From: Burkholderiales bacterium
Lineage (GTDB): Bacteria; Pseudomonadota; Gammaproteobacteria; Burkholderiales; Burkholderiaceae_C
Assembly (NCBI GenBank): GCA_947450745.1
Contig: CANFYD010000046.1
Coordinates: forward strand, 1-13,138
Direction of reading: 5' to 3'
Length of the DNA: 13,138 nucleotides
Part shown: positions 7,347 to 13,138 of the stretch, in pieces
Layout: the number at the start of each line of letters is the position of its first letter
Position numbering within the stretch: the stretch's first letter is position 1
Notes under the pieces: generated by a model
What the model saw: only the letters and a program-made list of their open reading frames with translations
What the model was told of the DNA's origin: nothing
Databases searched by the model: none
Position numbers and translations under genes: made by a program

Positions 7347-8222
7347 CTATTCGCAACTGCTGCTGTTGACCAAGCGCTGCAGACCGGCCTGGTCAAGAAT
7401 GCGCAAGTGGCGCTGTTTGACTTCCAGGAAGCCCTCGTCCTGAAACTTCGAGAACGTGCGGCTGACCGTCTCCAGTTTTAGGCCCAGATAACTGCCGATT
7501 TCTTCACGCGTCATGCGCAGCACCAGCGCGGCCGATGAAAAGCCCCGCGCGTGCAGGCGTTGCGTCAGATTGAGCAAAAAAGCCGCCAAACGCTCTTCGG
7601 CGCGCATGCTGCCCAGCAACAGCATGACGCCGTGGTCGCGCACGATCTCGCGGCTCATGATCTTGTGGAACTGCCGCTGCAGGTCAACGAATTCGCGCGA
7701 CAACTCTTCGAGTTGATCGAACGGAATCACGCAGACCTGCGAGTCTTCGAGTGCTACCGCGTCGCAGCTGTGGCGGTCGGTGCTGATGCCATCAAGTCCC
7801 AGCAATTCGCCGGCCATTTGAAAACCGGTGACCTGATCGCGCCCGTCTTCCGAGGACACACAAGTCTTGAAGAAACCGGTACGCACCGCAAAAAGAGATT
7901 GAAAAACATCGCCGCTGCGGAACAAGGTGTCACCGCGCGAGACCTGCCGGCGCGTGCCGACCAACTTGTCGAGTTGCTCCAGATCCACAGGCGATAAGCC
8001 CACGGGCAGGCAGAGCTCGCGCAAATTGCAACTGGAGCAGGCTACTTTGAGCGGCTCGAGCTTGATCGGTATCGAATGGGGTGTTTTCGGAGCTTGTGCA
8101 TGCTCGGCCACTGACCGCAGCGTGGGCGGCTTCAGCAACGCCTTCGATTCAGGGCCGGGTGCGTTGCCCAGCCGGGCTTCAGACGAATCAAGTGAATTCA
8201 GCGATGGTTGGTGCGTGAACAT
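7347..8222 (-). CDS. fnr: FNR-type oxygen-sensing transcription regulator
   Basis: 291 residues of the CRP/FNR family. The 4Fe-4S ligands are complete: Cys62, Cys65 and Cys71 in CSSCNLRELC, plus Cys164 in DSQVCVIPF, matching Cys20, 23, 29 and 122 of E. coli FNR. A cyclic-nucleotide-like beta-roll, a dimer helix (SMRAEERLAAFLLNL, 205-219) and a C-terminal helix-turn-helix follow. The recognition helix carries ETVSR (Glu251, Ser254, Arg255), equivalent to the E-SR that reads TTGAT half-sites. The cluster is built without oxygen, giving a DNA-binding dimer that typically activates cbb3 and hemN genes. The N-terminus is about 42 residues longer than in E. coli FNR. The ATG at 8222 is nonetheless supported by GAGG six bases upstream on the - strand and by the lack of another Met before residue 136. 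It is divergent from hemN. Confidence 0.95.
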   Translation of the reverse strand: MFTHQPSLNSLDSSEARLGNAPGPESKALLKPPTLRSVAEHAQAPKTPHSIPIKLEPLKVACSSCNLRELCLPVGLSPVDLEQLDKLVGTRRQVSRGDTLFRSGDVFQSLFAVRTGFFKTCVSSEDGRDQVTGFQMAGELLGLDGISTDRHSCDAVALEDSQVCVIPFDQLEELSREFVDLQRQFHKIMSREIVRDHGVMLLLGSMRAEERLAAFLLNLTQRLHARGFSSAALVLRMTREEIGSYLGLKLETVSRTFSKFQDEGFLEVKQRHLRILDQAGLQRLVNSSSCE

Positions 8223-8237
8223 GATTTACCTCAAGAG

Positions 8238-8250
8238 TGAACGCATTGTT
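8238..8250 (-). promoter_or_regulatory. Candidate -10 element and transcription start for fnr
   Basis: On the - strand AACAAT (8250-8245) matches four of six bases of TATAAT, including the key second A and final T. A start seven bases on, near 8238, would give a 15-16 base leader containing the GAGG ribosome-binding site. It would also put the centre of the FNR box at -41.5, the class II activation distance. The hexamer alone is weak; the case rests on the spacing. Confidence 0.4.
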
Positions 8251-8272
8251 CTCGCGCCGAAGCGCTTGAACA

Positions 8273-8286
8273 TTGACTTGGGTCAA
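8273..8286. promoter_or_regulatory. FNR/ANR-type operator between fnr and hemN
   Basis: The 14-mer TTGAC-TTGG-GTCAA is a perfect inverted repeat of 5-bp arms and fits the FNR consensus TTGAT-N4-ATCAA with the common T to C change at the fifth position of each arm. It is centred at 8279.5, 57.5 bp from the fnr start codon and about 34-43 bp from the candidate hemN starts. The regulator that would bind it is encoded next to it. An overlapping shorter palindrome, ACTTG-GGT-CAAGT (8276-8288), is probably incidental. Confidence 0.8.
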
Positions 8287-8312
8287 GTTGTGCCTGCAAA
8301 GCAATCGGCAAA

Positions 8313-9743
8313 GTGTTCAACATGATTCAAAATAATATAACTGGCGTTACTACCGCCCCTAGTTTGATCAACGAAGAGTTGTTGCGGCGCTTCGACGTGT
8401 CCGGCCCGCGCTACACCTCGTATCCGACGGCCGACCGTTTTGTCGACGCCTTCACGGCGGAGGACTATGAGCAAGCTTTGGCTGCTCGTGCCAGTGGCAC
8501 CTTGATCGGCGGCGGCCAGCCCTTGTCGGTCTATGTGCATGTGCCGTTCTGTGAGTCGGTCTGCTACTACTGTGCCTGCAACAAAGTGATCACCAAGCAT
8601 CATGAGCGGGCGGCTGAGTATTTGCAGGCGTTGATCACCGAGATGGATCTGACGCTGGCGCATCTCGGTCGCATGACCGCAGTCTCGCAACTGCATTTGG
8701 GAGGCGGCTCGCCCACGTTCTTGAGCGATGCAGAGCTGACGCAGTTGATGGACGCGCTGCGAGCGCGGTTCCGCCTGAGTGCTGGCGCGGAGATCTCCAT
8801 CGAGGTGGATCCCCGTACCGTCAGCACCTTGCGCTTGCAGCATTTGCGGAGTTTGGGCTTCAATCGACTGAGTTTCGGTGTGCAGGACTTTGACTCGGCC
8901 GTGCAAAAAGCGGTACACCGCCAGCAAAGCTTCGAGAGCGTTGCTGCGCTGATGCAGGCTTCAAAAGAGTTGGGGTTCGAGTCGACCAATGTCGATCTGA
9001 TCTACGGTCTGCCGCTGCAAACACCGGAGTCGTTTGCCCGCACGATTGCCCAAGTGGCGGCTCTGAAGCCAGACCGGATTGCGCTGTACGGTTACGCCCA
9101 TTTGCCGCAGCGCTTCAAGCCGCAGCGGCGCATCGAAGAGTCGCAATTGCCCCAGGCTGCGGACAAATTGGCCATGTTGTCGGACGCGATTGCTGGGTTT
9201 TTAAGCCATGGCTACAGCTATATCGGTATGGACCATTTCGCGCTGGCCACCGATTCTCTGGCGGTGGCCAAGCGGCAGGGGCGTTTGCACCGCAACTTCC
9301 AGGGCTATAGCACGCAAGCCGATTGCGATCTGGTGGCGCTGGGCGTGTCGGCCATTGGCCGGGTCGGTGCCTGTTACAGCCAGAATGCCAAAACACTGGA
9401 TGAGTATTACGACGCTCTGCGCCATGGGCAGTTGCCCATCAACCGTGGTTTGGCGCTGACGCGCGACGACATCGTTCGGCGCACCGTCATCATGGCGCTG
9501 ATGTGCCAAGGACGGATCGAATTCGAAACGATCTCTCACACCCACCTGATTGATATGCAGACCTATTTCAAGCCCGAATTGGCCCGCTTGGCGGAGTTGC
9601 AGACCCAGGGTTTGGTGACACTGGAGCCGGACGCGATTCAAGTCACGCCGATCGGTTGGTACTTTGTTCGCGCGGTGGCGATGGTGTTTGATCGCTACTT
9701 GCAAGCCGACCGGAATCGCGCGCGCTTCTCTAAAATTATTTGA
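8313..9743 (+). CDS. hemN: Oxygen-independent coproporphyrinogen III oxidase HemN
   Basis: A radical SAM enzyme converting coproporphyrinogen III to protoporphyrinogen IX without oxygen, in the cytoplasm. The frame from GTG 8313 encodes 476 residues, close to E. coli HemN (457). HVPFCESVCYYCACNKVIT holds the cluster motif Cys80-x3-Cys84-x2-Cys87 and the following Cys89 that marks true HemN rather than HemW. GPRYTSYPTA near residue 31, GGGSPTF and FGVQDF are further family signatures. The start is unsettled: GTG 8313 and ATG 8322 are in frame and neither has a clear ribosome-binding site; ATG 8322 is my preference on codon grounds. Its context with fnr and cbb3 genes suggests FNR-dependent expression to supply heme to the oxidase at low oxygen. 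The end overlaps the next gene by one base (TGATG). Confidence 0.95.
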   Translation: MFNMIQNNITGVTTAPSLINEELLRRFDVSGPRYTSYPTADRFVDAFTAEDYEQALAARASGTLIGGGQPLSVYVHVPFCESVCYYCACNKVITKHHERAAEYLQALITEMDLTLAHLGRMTAVSQLHLGGGSPTFLSDAELTQLMDALRARFRLSAGAEISIEVDPRTVSTLRLQHLRSLGFNRLSFGVQDFDSAVQKAVHRQQSFESVAALMQASKELGFESTNVDLIYGLPLQTPESFARTIAQVAALKPDRIALYGYAHLPQRFKPQRRIEESQLPQAADKLAMLSDAIAGFLSHGYSYIGMDHFALATDSLAVAKRQGRLHRNFQGYSTQADCDLVALGVSAIGRVGACYSQNAKTLDEYYDALRHGQLPINRGLALTRDDIVRRTVIMALMCQGRIEFETISHTHLIDMQTYFKPELARLAELQTQGLVTLEPDAIQVTPIGWYFVRAVAMVFDRYLQADRNRARFSKII

Positions 9744-10447
9744 TGTTGGACGCCGCACTTGCCGCCTCGGCCCTGTTGATGGGCTTGGCCGGCACACCCC
9801 ATTGTTTAGCCATGTGCGGTGCCGCTTGCACCGGCTTGACCGGGCGTTCGCGGCCGGCGTTGCTGGGTTTCATGGTGGGCCGCTTGTTCAGTTATTCGCT
9901 GGCGGGTGCGGCGGCGGCGGCCAGCGTCGGTGTGCTGGCACATTTGAGTCAAGGCTCGGCCTTGCTGCGGCCTGTTTGGGTTTTGCTGCATGTGGCCGCC
10001 ATCCTGTTGGGCTTGAGTTTGCTGTGGCGCGGGCGTCAGCCGGCTTGGCTGGAGGGCTTGGGGCAGCGCGTCGCAAGGCAAGTCCAAGTGCCGGTGGCGG
10101 GCTTGAGCGGTGGCGGTGCCGTGTTGGGTGCCCCCACGCGAGCGGGGCTGTTTGGTCTGGCCTGGGCCGCGTGGCCTTGCGGTTTGCTGCAATCCGCCTT
10201 GTTGGTTGCGGCGCTGGCCTCCGGGCCGCTGCAGGGCGCTGGCGTGATGGCGACCTTTGCGCTGGCTTCAGGCCTGGGTTTGCTGATCGGGCCGGCACTC
10301 TTGACCTATTTGCAGAGTTTGGGGCCGGGCAGCACAAGCTCGGGCATGAGGCTCTCGGTGCGCCTGAGTGGCTTGGGGCTGGCGCTGGCCTCGGGCTGGG
10401 CACTGGGCCACGGTGTGTGGCAGCAGGTGGTGGCGTTTTGCAGTTGA
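9743..10447 (+). CDS. TauE/SafE-like (DsbD_2-type) membrane protein, probable metal handling in cbb3 biogenesis
   Basis: 234 residues, almost all hydrophobic, with about six membrane helices. The N-terminal motif GTPHCLAMCGAAC (His20, Cys21, Met24, Cys25) and the internal WAAWPCGLLQSAL (Pro145, Cys146) are the hallmarks of the TauE/SafE or DsbD_2-like group found beside cbb3 genes and hemN in many proteobacteria, Pseudomonas among them. The His/Cys/Met residues inside or near helices look suited to Cu(I), so a role in copper or redox supply to the oxidase is likely, but that is inference; sulfite export is just a database label. ATG 9743 overlaps the hemN stop as TGATG, which suggests translational coupling; a TTG at 9740 is also in frame. 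No terminator is visible after the stop. Confidence 0.85.
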   Translation: MLDAALAASALLMGLAGTPHCLAMCGAACTGLTGRSRPALLGFMVGRLFSYSLAGAAAAASVGVLAHLSQGSALLRPVWVLLHVAAILLGLSLLWRGRQPAWLEGLGQRVARQVQVPVAGLSGGGAVLGAPTRAGLFGLAWAAWPCGLLQSALLVAALASGPLQGAGVMATFALASGLGLLIGPALLTYLQSLGPGSTSSGMRLSVRLSGLGLALASGWALGHGVWQQVVAFCS

Positions 10448-10551
10448 TGGCGCGCAACGCGGGCTGCGGTGCAGGTCCAAAGGGACGCGCAAGCACGAAC
10501 GATTTTCAGCACCGGCGCGACTGCAAGGCGAGATCGAAACGCCGTATCAGT

Positions 10552-10578
10552 TTGACGCAAGCGATGCTGGCTTAAAAT
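10552..10578 (+). promoter_or_regulatory. icd: Candidate sigma-70-type promoter of icd
   Basis: TTGACG (10552-10557) resembles the -35 consensus and TAAAAT (10573-10578) the -10. The spacer is 15 bp, shorter than the usual 17; reading the -35 one base earlier gives 16. The start of transcription would be near 10585, leaving a leader of about 47 bases. This is the best promoter match in the 175-bp gap between the TauE-like gene and icd; the rest of the gap shows no feature. Confidence 0.5.
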
Positions 10579-10595
10579 GTTAGTTTCGCCCATAC

Positions 10596-10613
10596 CAACC
10601 ACGTCAACCACGT
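10596..10613 (+). repeat. Exact 9-bp tandem duplication in the icd leader
   Basis: CAACCACGT occurs twice back to back (10596-10604 and 10605-10613), just before the GCGGAG ribosome-binding sequence of icd. It would lie in the 5' untranslated RNA if the predicted promoter is right. The function is unknown; it may be a simple slippage duplication. Confidence 0.6.
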
Positions 10614-10631
10614 TTTGCGGAGATGAACTAC

Positions 10632-11885
10632 ATGTACCAACACATCCAGGTGCCCGAAGGCGGCCAAAAGATCACAGTCAACGCTGACTTTTCGCTCAAC
10701 GTGCCCGATCAGCCGATCATTCCCTTCATCGAAGGTGACGGCACCGGTCAAGACATCACGCCAGTGATGATCAAGGTGGTCGATGCAGCCGTGGCCAAGG
10801 CCTACGCAGGCAAGAAGAAGATCCACTGGATGGAGGTTTTTGCCGGCGAAAAGTCGACCAAGATCTACGGCCCCGATGTGTGGTTGCCGGCCGAGACACT
10901 GGAAGTCCTGAAGGACTACGTCGTGTCGATCAAGGGCCCGCTGACCACGCCCGTCGGTGGTGGCATCCGTTCGCTGAACGTGGCACTGCGCCAAGAGCTC
11001 GACCTCTACGTCTGCCTGCGCCCAGTGCGCTACTTCCCCGGCGTGCCTTCGCCCGTGAAAGAGCCCCATAAGACTGACATGGTGATCTTCCGCGAGAACT
11101 CGGAAGACATCTACGCCGGCATCGAATTCGAAGCCGAGAGCGAGAAGGCCAAGAAGCTGATCAAGTTCTTGCAAGACGAGATGGGCGTCAAGAAGATCCG
11201 CTTCCCGGAAACCTCGGGCATCGGCATCAAGCCGGTCTCGCGCGAAGGCACCGAGCGTCTGGTGCGCAAGGCGATCCAGTACGCCATCGACAATGACAAG
11301 TCCAGCGTCACCATCGTGCACAAGGGCAACATCATGAAGTACACGGAAGGCGGCTTCCGTGACTGGTCTTACAACCTGGCGCAAGCCGAGTTCGGCGCTG
11401 AGCTGATCGATGGCGGCCCATGGTGCCGGTTCAAGAACCCGCGCACCGGCAAGGAAATCATCGTCAAGGACGTGATCGCCGACGCTTTCTTGCAGCAGAT
11501 TCTGTTGCGCCCGGCCGAGTATTCGGTCATCGCGACGTTGAACCTGAACGGCGACTACGTCTCCGACGCCCTGGCTGCACAAGTCGGCGGCATCGGCATC
11601 GCCCCAGGTGCCAACCTGAGCGACTCGATCGCCATCTTCGAAGCCACCCATGGCACGGCACCCAAGTACGCGGGCAAGGATTATGTGAACCCCGGTTCAG
11701 AGATCCTCTCGGCTGAAATGATGTTGCGTCACATGGGCTGGTTCGAAGCCGCCGACCTGATCATCAGCTCGATGGGCAAGTCGATCCTGAGCAAGCGCGT
11801 CACTTATGACTTCGCCCGCCTGATGGACGGTGCCACACAAGTGTCCTGCTCCGGCTTCGGCGCCGTCATGATCGAGCACATGTAA
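10632..11885 (+). CDS. icd: NADP-dependent isocitrate dehydrogenase
   Basis: 417 residues, a normal length for the E. coli-type dimeric enzyme that oxidises isocitrate to 2-oxoglutarate in the citric acid cycle. The substrate site is intact: Ser114 and Asn116 in GGIRSLNVALRQ, Arg120, Arg130 and Arg154, Tyr161, Lys231 in VHKGNIMKYTEG, and the metal aspartates in NLNGDYVSDALAA. Ser114 corresponds to E. coli Ser113, the target of isocitrate dehydrogenase kinase/phosphatase, so control by phosphorylation is possible. ATG 10632 is chosen because GCGGAG (10617-10622) lies nine bases before it; the upstream in-frame ATG 10623 abuts that sequence. The MYQHIQVP start agrees with related proteins. It is a single-gene unit with its own promoter-like sequence and terminator. 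Confidence 0.98.
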   Translation: MYQHIQVPEGGQKITVNADFSLNVPDQPIIPFIEGDGTGQDITPVMIKVVDAAVAKAYAGKKKIHWMEVFAGEKSTKIYGPDVWLPAETLEVLKDYVVSIKGPLTTPVGGGIRSLNVALRQELDLYVCLRPVRYFPGVPSPVKEPHKTDMVIFRENSEDIYAGIEFEAESEKAKKLIKFLQDEMGVKKIRFPETSGIGIKPVSREGTERLVRKAIQYAIDNDKSSVTIVHKGNIMKYTEGGFRDWSYNLAQAEFGAELIDGGPWCRFKNPRTGKEIIVKDVIADAFLQQILLRPAEYSVIATLNLNGDYVSDALAAQVGGIGIAPGANLSDSIAIFEATHGTAPKYAGKDYVNPGSEILSAEMMLRHMGWFEAADLIISSMGKSILSKRVTYDFARLMDGATQVSCSGFGAVMIEHM

Positions 11886-11927
11886 CAGGCAAACTTGCCA
11901 CTGATGCCGAGCTAGCTTGGTGCCAAC

Positions 11928-11965
11928 AAAAAGCCCCACACTCGGTTGAGTGGCGGGGCTTTTTT
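11928..11965 (+). terminator. Strong intrinsic terminator after icd
   Basis: AAAAAGCCCC (11928-11937) pairs with GGGGCTTTTTT (11955-11965). Inside it a second stem, CACTC and GAGTG, closes a GGTT loop. The GC-rich stem followed by six T residues is a textbook rho-independent terminator 42 bases after the icd stop. The A-run on the other side would let it work on the - strand as well, although no gene there needs it. Confidence 0.93.
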
Positions 11966-12007
11966 ATCGTCAGCGCGCAAAGCGTCGTGTCACGCAGCCT
12001 CGCCATT

Positions 12008-12040
12008 TTTCAAAAGCCTTTCAACAGATTTTCAACAGCA
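12008..12040 (+). repeat. Three tandem 11-bp repeats upstream of the GST-zeta gene
   Basis: Units TTTCAAAAGCC (12008-12018), TTTCAACAGAT (12019-12029) and TTTCAACAGCA (12030-12040) follow each other without gaps. Eight of the eleven positions are the same in all three (TTTCAA and the AG at positions 8-9). The 11-bp period is about one helical turn, and the array ends five bases before the CGGAG ribosome-binding site at 12045. It could be an operator or part of the leader RNA; no binding protein is suggested by the sequence. Confidence 0.6.
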
Positions 12041-12054
12041 GCTCCGGAGTGCCC

Positions 12055-12732
12055 ATGACCCCCACCTCACGCTTTGAACTCTTTTCTTTTTGGCGCACTT
12101 CTGCGACTTATCGGGTTCGCGTCGCCTTCAATCTAAAAGGTGTGCAGCCTCAAGAACACAACGTCAACCTCGATGGTGGCGAGCAACGCACAGTCGAATT
12201 CCTGCGCATCAATCCGATGGGCGGTTTGCCGGTTTTGCTGGACCATGAAGCGGGTCAAACCGCCACGCCGCTGACGCAGTCGCTGGCGATACTTGAGTTT
12301 TTGGACGAAACCTACCCAACACCAGCTTTGCTGCCCACCGACGCTCATGGCCGCGCTCGCGTGCGCTCGCTGGCCGCACTGCTGGCGGCGGATACGCATC
12401 CTTTGGTGACCCCACGAGTCAAAAAATATCTGACAAGTACCGCCGGCTTCGACGATGCGGCTTGGCGAGCTTGGCAGATCCATTGGTTCAGCACCGGTCT
12501 TCAAGCGCTGGAGCAACGCTTGGCCCACGAGGCCGAGACTGGCCTTTTTTGTCATGGCAACACGCTGACGATCGCCGACATCTGCTTGGCCAGTCTCGTC
12601 GTCGTCATGCGTGTGTTCAAAATCGAGGTGGCCGACATTCCGACCGTCATGCGCATCATGGCCCGCTGTGAAGCGCTGGAGGCCTTTGCTCTGGCCGCTC
12701 CGAGTCGCCAGGTGGGCGCGCCGCTGGCTTGA
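12055..12732 (+). CDS. maiA: Zeta-class glutathione S-transferase, probable maleylacetoacetate isomerase
   Basis: 225 residues with an N-terminal thioredoxin-like glutathione domain (about 7-90) and a helical C-terminal domain. RTSATYRVRVAFNLKG (14-29) occupies the place of the zeta motif SSCxWRVRIAL. The serine pair is Thr15-Ser16 and the cysteine is replaced by Ala17, as is common in bacterial members. INPMGGLPVLLD and TQSLAILEFLDE supply the usual cis-proline and glutathione-binding Gln75-Ser76. Maleylacetoacetate isomerase turns maleylacetoacetate into fumarylacetoacetate in tyrosine or homogentisate breakdown. No hmgA or fahA partner is nearby, so a general glutathione transferase or another ring-cleavage isomerase is possible. 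ATG 12055 follows CGGAG by five bases; the frame stays open upstream to 11950 but that part overlaps the icd terminator and is rejected. Confidence 0.85.
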   Translation: MTPTSRFELFSFWRTSATYRVRVAFNLKGVQPQEHNVNLDGGEQRTVEFLRINPMGGLPVLLDHEAGQTATPLTQSLAILEFLDETYPTPALLPTDAHGRARVRSLAALLAADTHPLVTPRVKKYLTSTAGFDDAAWRAWQIHWFSTGLQALEQRLAHEAETGLFCHGNTLTIADICLASLVVVMRVFKIEVADIPTVMRIMARCEALEAFALAAPSRQVGAPLA

Positions 12733-12801
12733 GTCCTGCGCACCGAGTCTGGTTTGAGTTGGGTCCACCTGGTGCCGCAGGCCGGATGATTCGTCCGTAC
12801 C
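12733..12801. other. Gap after the GST gene with no clear feature
   Basis: This part of the gap between the GST and peroxidase genes shows no terminator with a T-run and no plausible small coding frame. A short CACC-TGGTG-like palindrome near 12765-12775 is too small to interpret. Confidence 0.5.
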
Positions 12802-12818
12802 GAGCAATTAAATTGTTC
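12802..12818. promoter_or_regulatory. OhrR/MarR-like palindromic operator upstream of the peroxidase gene
   Basis: GAGCAATT-A-AATTGTTC is a 17-bp inverted repeat with one mismatch. Its core CAATTAAATTG equals the core of the known OhrR operator TACAATT-N-AATTGTA. TAATAT at 12825-12830 could be a -10, which would place the palindrome over the -35 region, a good position for a repressor. OhrR and related MarR proteins sense organic peroxides, fitting the peroxidase gene that begins about 90 bp downstream. No such regulator gene is in the window. Confidence 0.55.
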
Positions 12819-12909
12819 GCTATGTAATATGCCGAGATGGCTGCAGCCCACGCGATCTCGACCTGAGCGGTGGGTGTGTTGTTCAATTTCAATCACCTGG
12901 TAAGAGCTC

Positions 12910-13138
12910 ATGAATAAAAGTTTCGCAGCGCCTTTCAATGCCCGTTCTTTGCGCGCTGCAGCGCTCATCGTCGCGATGACCGGACCGGCAGCCTCGGCAT
13001 GGTCTGCCGAGGCTGCTGCGGTAGCGCAGAAACCGCTGCCGGTGGCGCTGGTCGAGACACTCAACAAGCTGTCAGGCGGCCCCAATCCGGGTTTTCGGGC
13101 CAACCATGCCAAAGGCGTGCTGGTGACGGGAGAATTCA
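12910..13138 (+). CDS. srpA: Exported catalase-family peroxidase (SrpA type), 3'-truncated
   Basis: The first 76 codons are visible and the frame runs off the right edge. Residues 1 to about 33 form a signal peptide: a basic start, the hydrophobic core ALIVAMTGPAASA, then ASA or WSA as a cleavage site. The mature start LVETLNKLSGGPNPGFRANHAKGVLVTGEF matches the beginning of SrpA-like small catalases, in which the His of NHAKG is the distal heme histidine of the catalase fold. These periplasmic heme enzymes are about 320-370 residues and act mainly as peroxidases. ATG 12910 follows AAGAG at a short distance. The heme-binding tyrosine and the rest of the domain are outside the window, so catalytic integrity cannot be judged. 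Confidence 0.85.
   Translation, partial: MNKSFAAPFNARSLRAAALIVAMTGPAASAWSAEAAAVAQKPLPVALVETLNKLSGGPNPGFRANHAKGVLVTGEF

Noticed and set aside
8283..8927. Open frame of 214 codons on the - strand opposite hemN
   Set aside because: It overlaps the radical SAM core of hemN, covers the FNR box and has no recognisable motif or ribosome-binding site.
9664..10575. Open frame of 303 codons on the + strand overlapping the TauE/SafE-like gene
   Set aside because: It is a frame-shifted reading of hemN and the membrane protein gene, rich in Gly, Arg and Cys without membrane pattern or motif.
10623..10631. icd start at ATG 10623
   Set aside because: The GCGGAG ribosome-binding sequence abuts this codon; it is nine bases from ATG 10632, which also matches the usual N-terminus.
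11950..12054. Upstream extension of the GST-zeta gene to an in-frame start at 11950
   Set aside because: It overlaps the icd terminator, lacks a ribosome-binding site and adds residues not found in the family; ATG 12055 has CGGAG at good distance.
1..13138. Signs of horizontal transfer or a defence or mobile system
   Set aside because: No transposase, integrase, tRNA, long direct or inverted repeat, or region of clearly different composition was seen; gene content is core metabolism and respiration.

Overview
The window is about 13.1 kb of GC-rich, densely packed DNA that reads as a betaproteobacterial, probably Burkholderiales, chromosome. That placement is an inference from the protein sequences, base composition and gene order. 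I see no tRNA, rRNA, insertion sequence, CRISPR array or prophage gene. The left edge cuts the first gene and the right edge cuts the last.

Positions 1-7292 (+ strand) hold a locus for cytochrome cbb3 oxidase, the high-affinity terminal oxidase used at low oxygen. The order is ccoI (5'-truncated copper P-type ATPase), ccoS, ccoN, ccoO, ccoQ (only 51 codons), ccoP, ccoG, a short FixH/CcoH-like membrane protein, and a small two-helix membrane protein I cannot name. Genes are separated by a few bases or overlap as ATGA. The exceptions are a 107-bp gap before ccoN, which can fold into a long stem, and a roughly 60-bp gap after ccoG. CcoI and CcoG supply copper and its redox handling, CcoS assists cofactor insertion, and CcoN, CcoO and CcoP carry the hemes and CuB.

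Positions 7347-10447 hold the oxygen-sensing and heme-supply part. An FNR-type regulator with all four iron-sulfur cysteines lies on the - strand. It is divergent from hemN (oxygen-independent coproporphyrinogen III oxidase), which is coupled by a TGATG junction to a TauE/SafE-like membrane protein with an HCxxMC motif. The gap between fnr and hemN carries a perfect 14-bp FNR box. Together with the oxidase locus this forms a microaerobic module: a sensor, a terminal oxidase, and heme synthesis that does not need oxygen.

Positions 10448-13138 hold unrelated housekeeping genes: icd (NADP isocitrate dehydrogenase) with a promoter-like sequence and a strong terminator, a zeta-type glutathione S-transferase resembling maleylacetoacetate isomerase, and the start of an exported catalase-family peroxidase of the SrpA type.

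No gene cassette here looks like an undescribed system. The observations most worth checking are regulatory: the FNR box at exactly -41.5 from a -10-like element for fnr, an OhrR/MarR-like palindrome upstream of the peroxidase, three phased 11-bp repeats before the GST gene, and the structured leader before ccoN.
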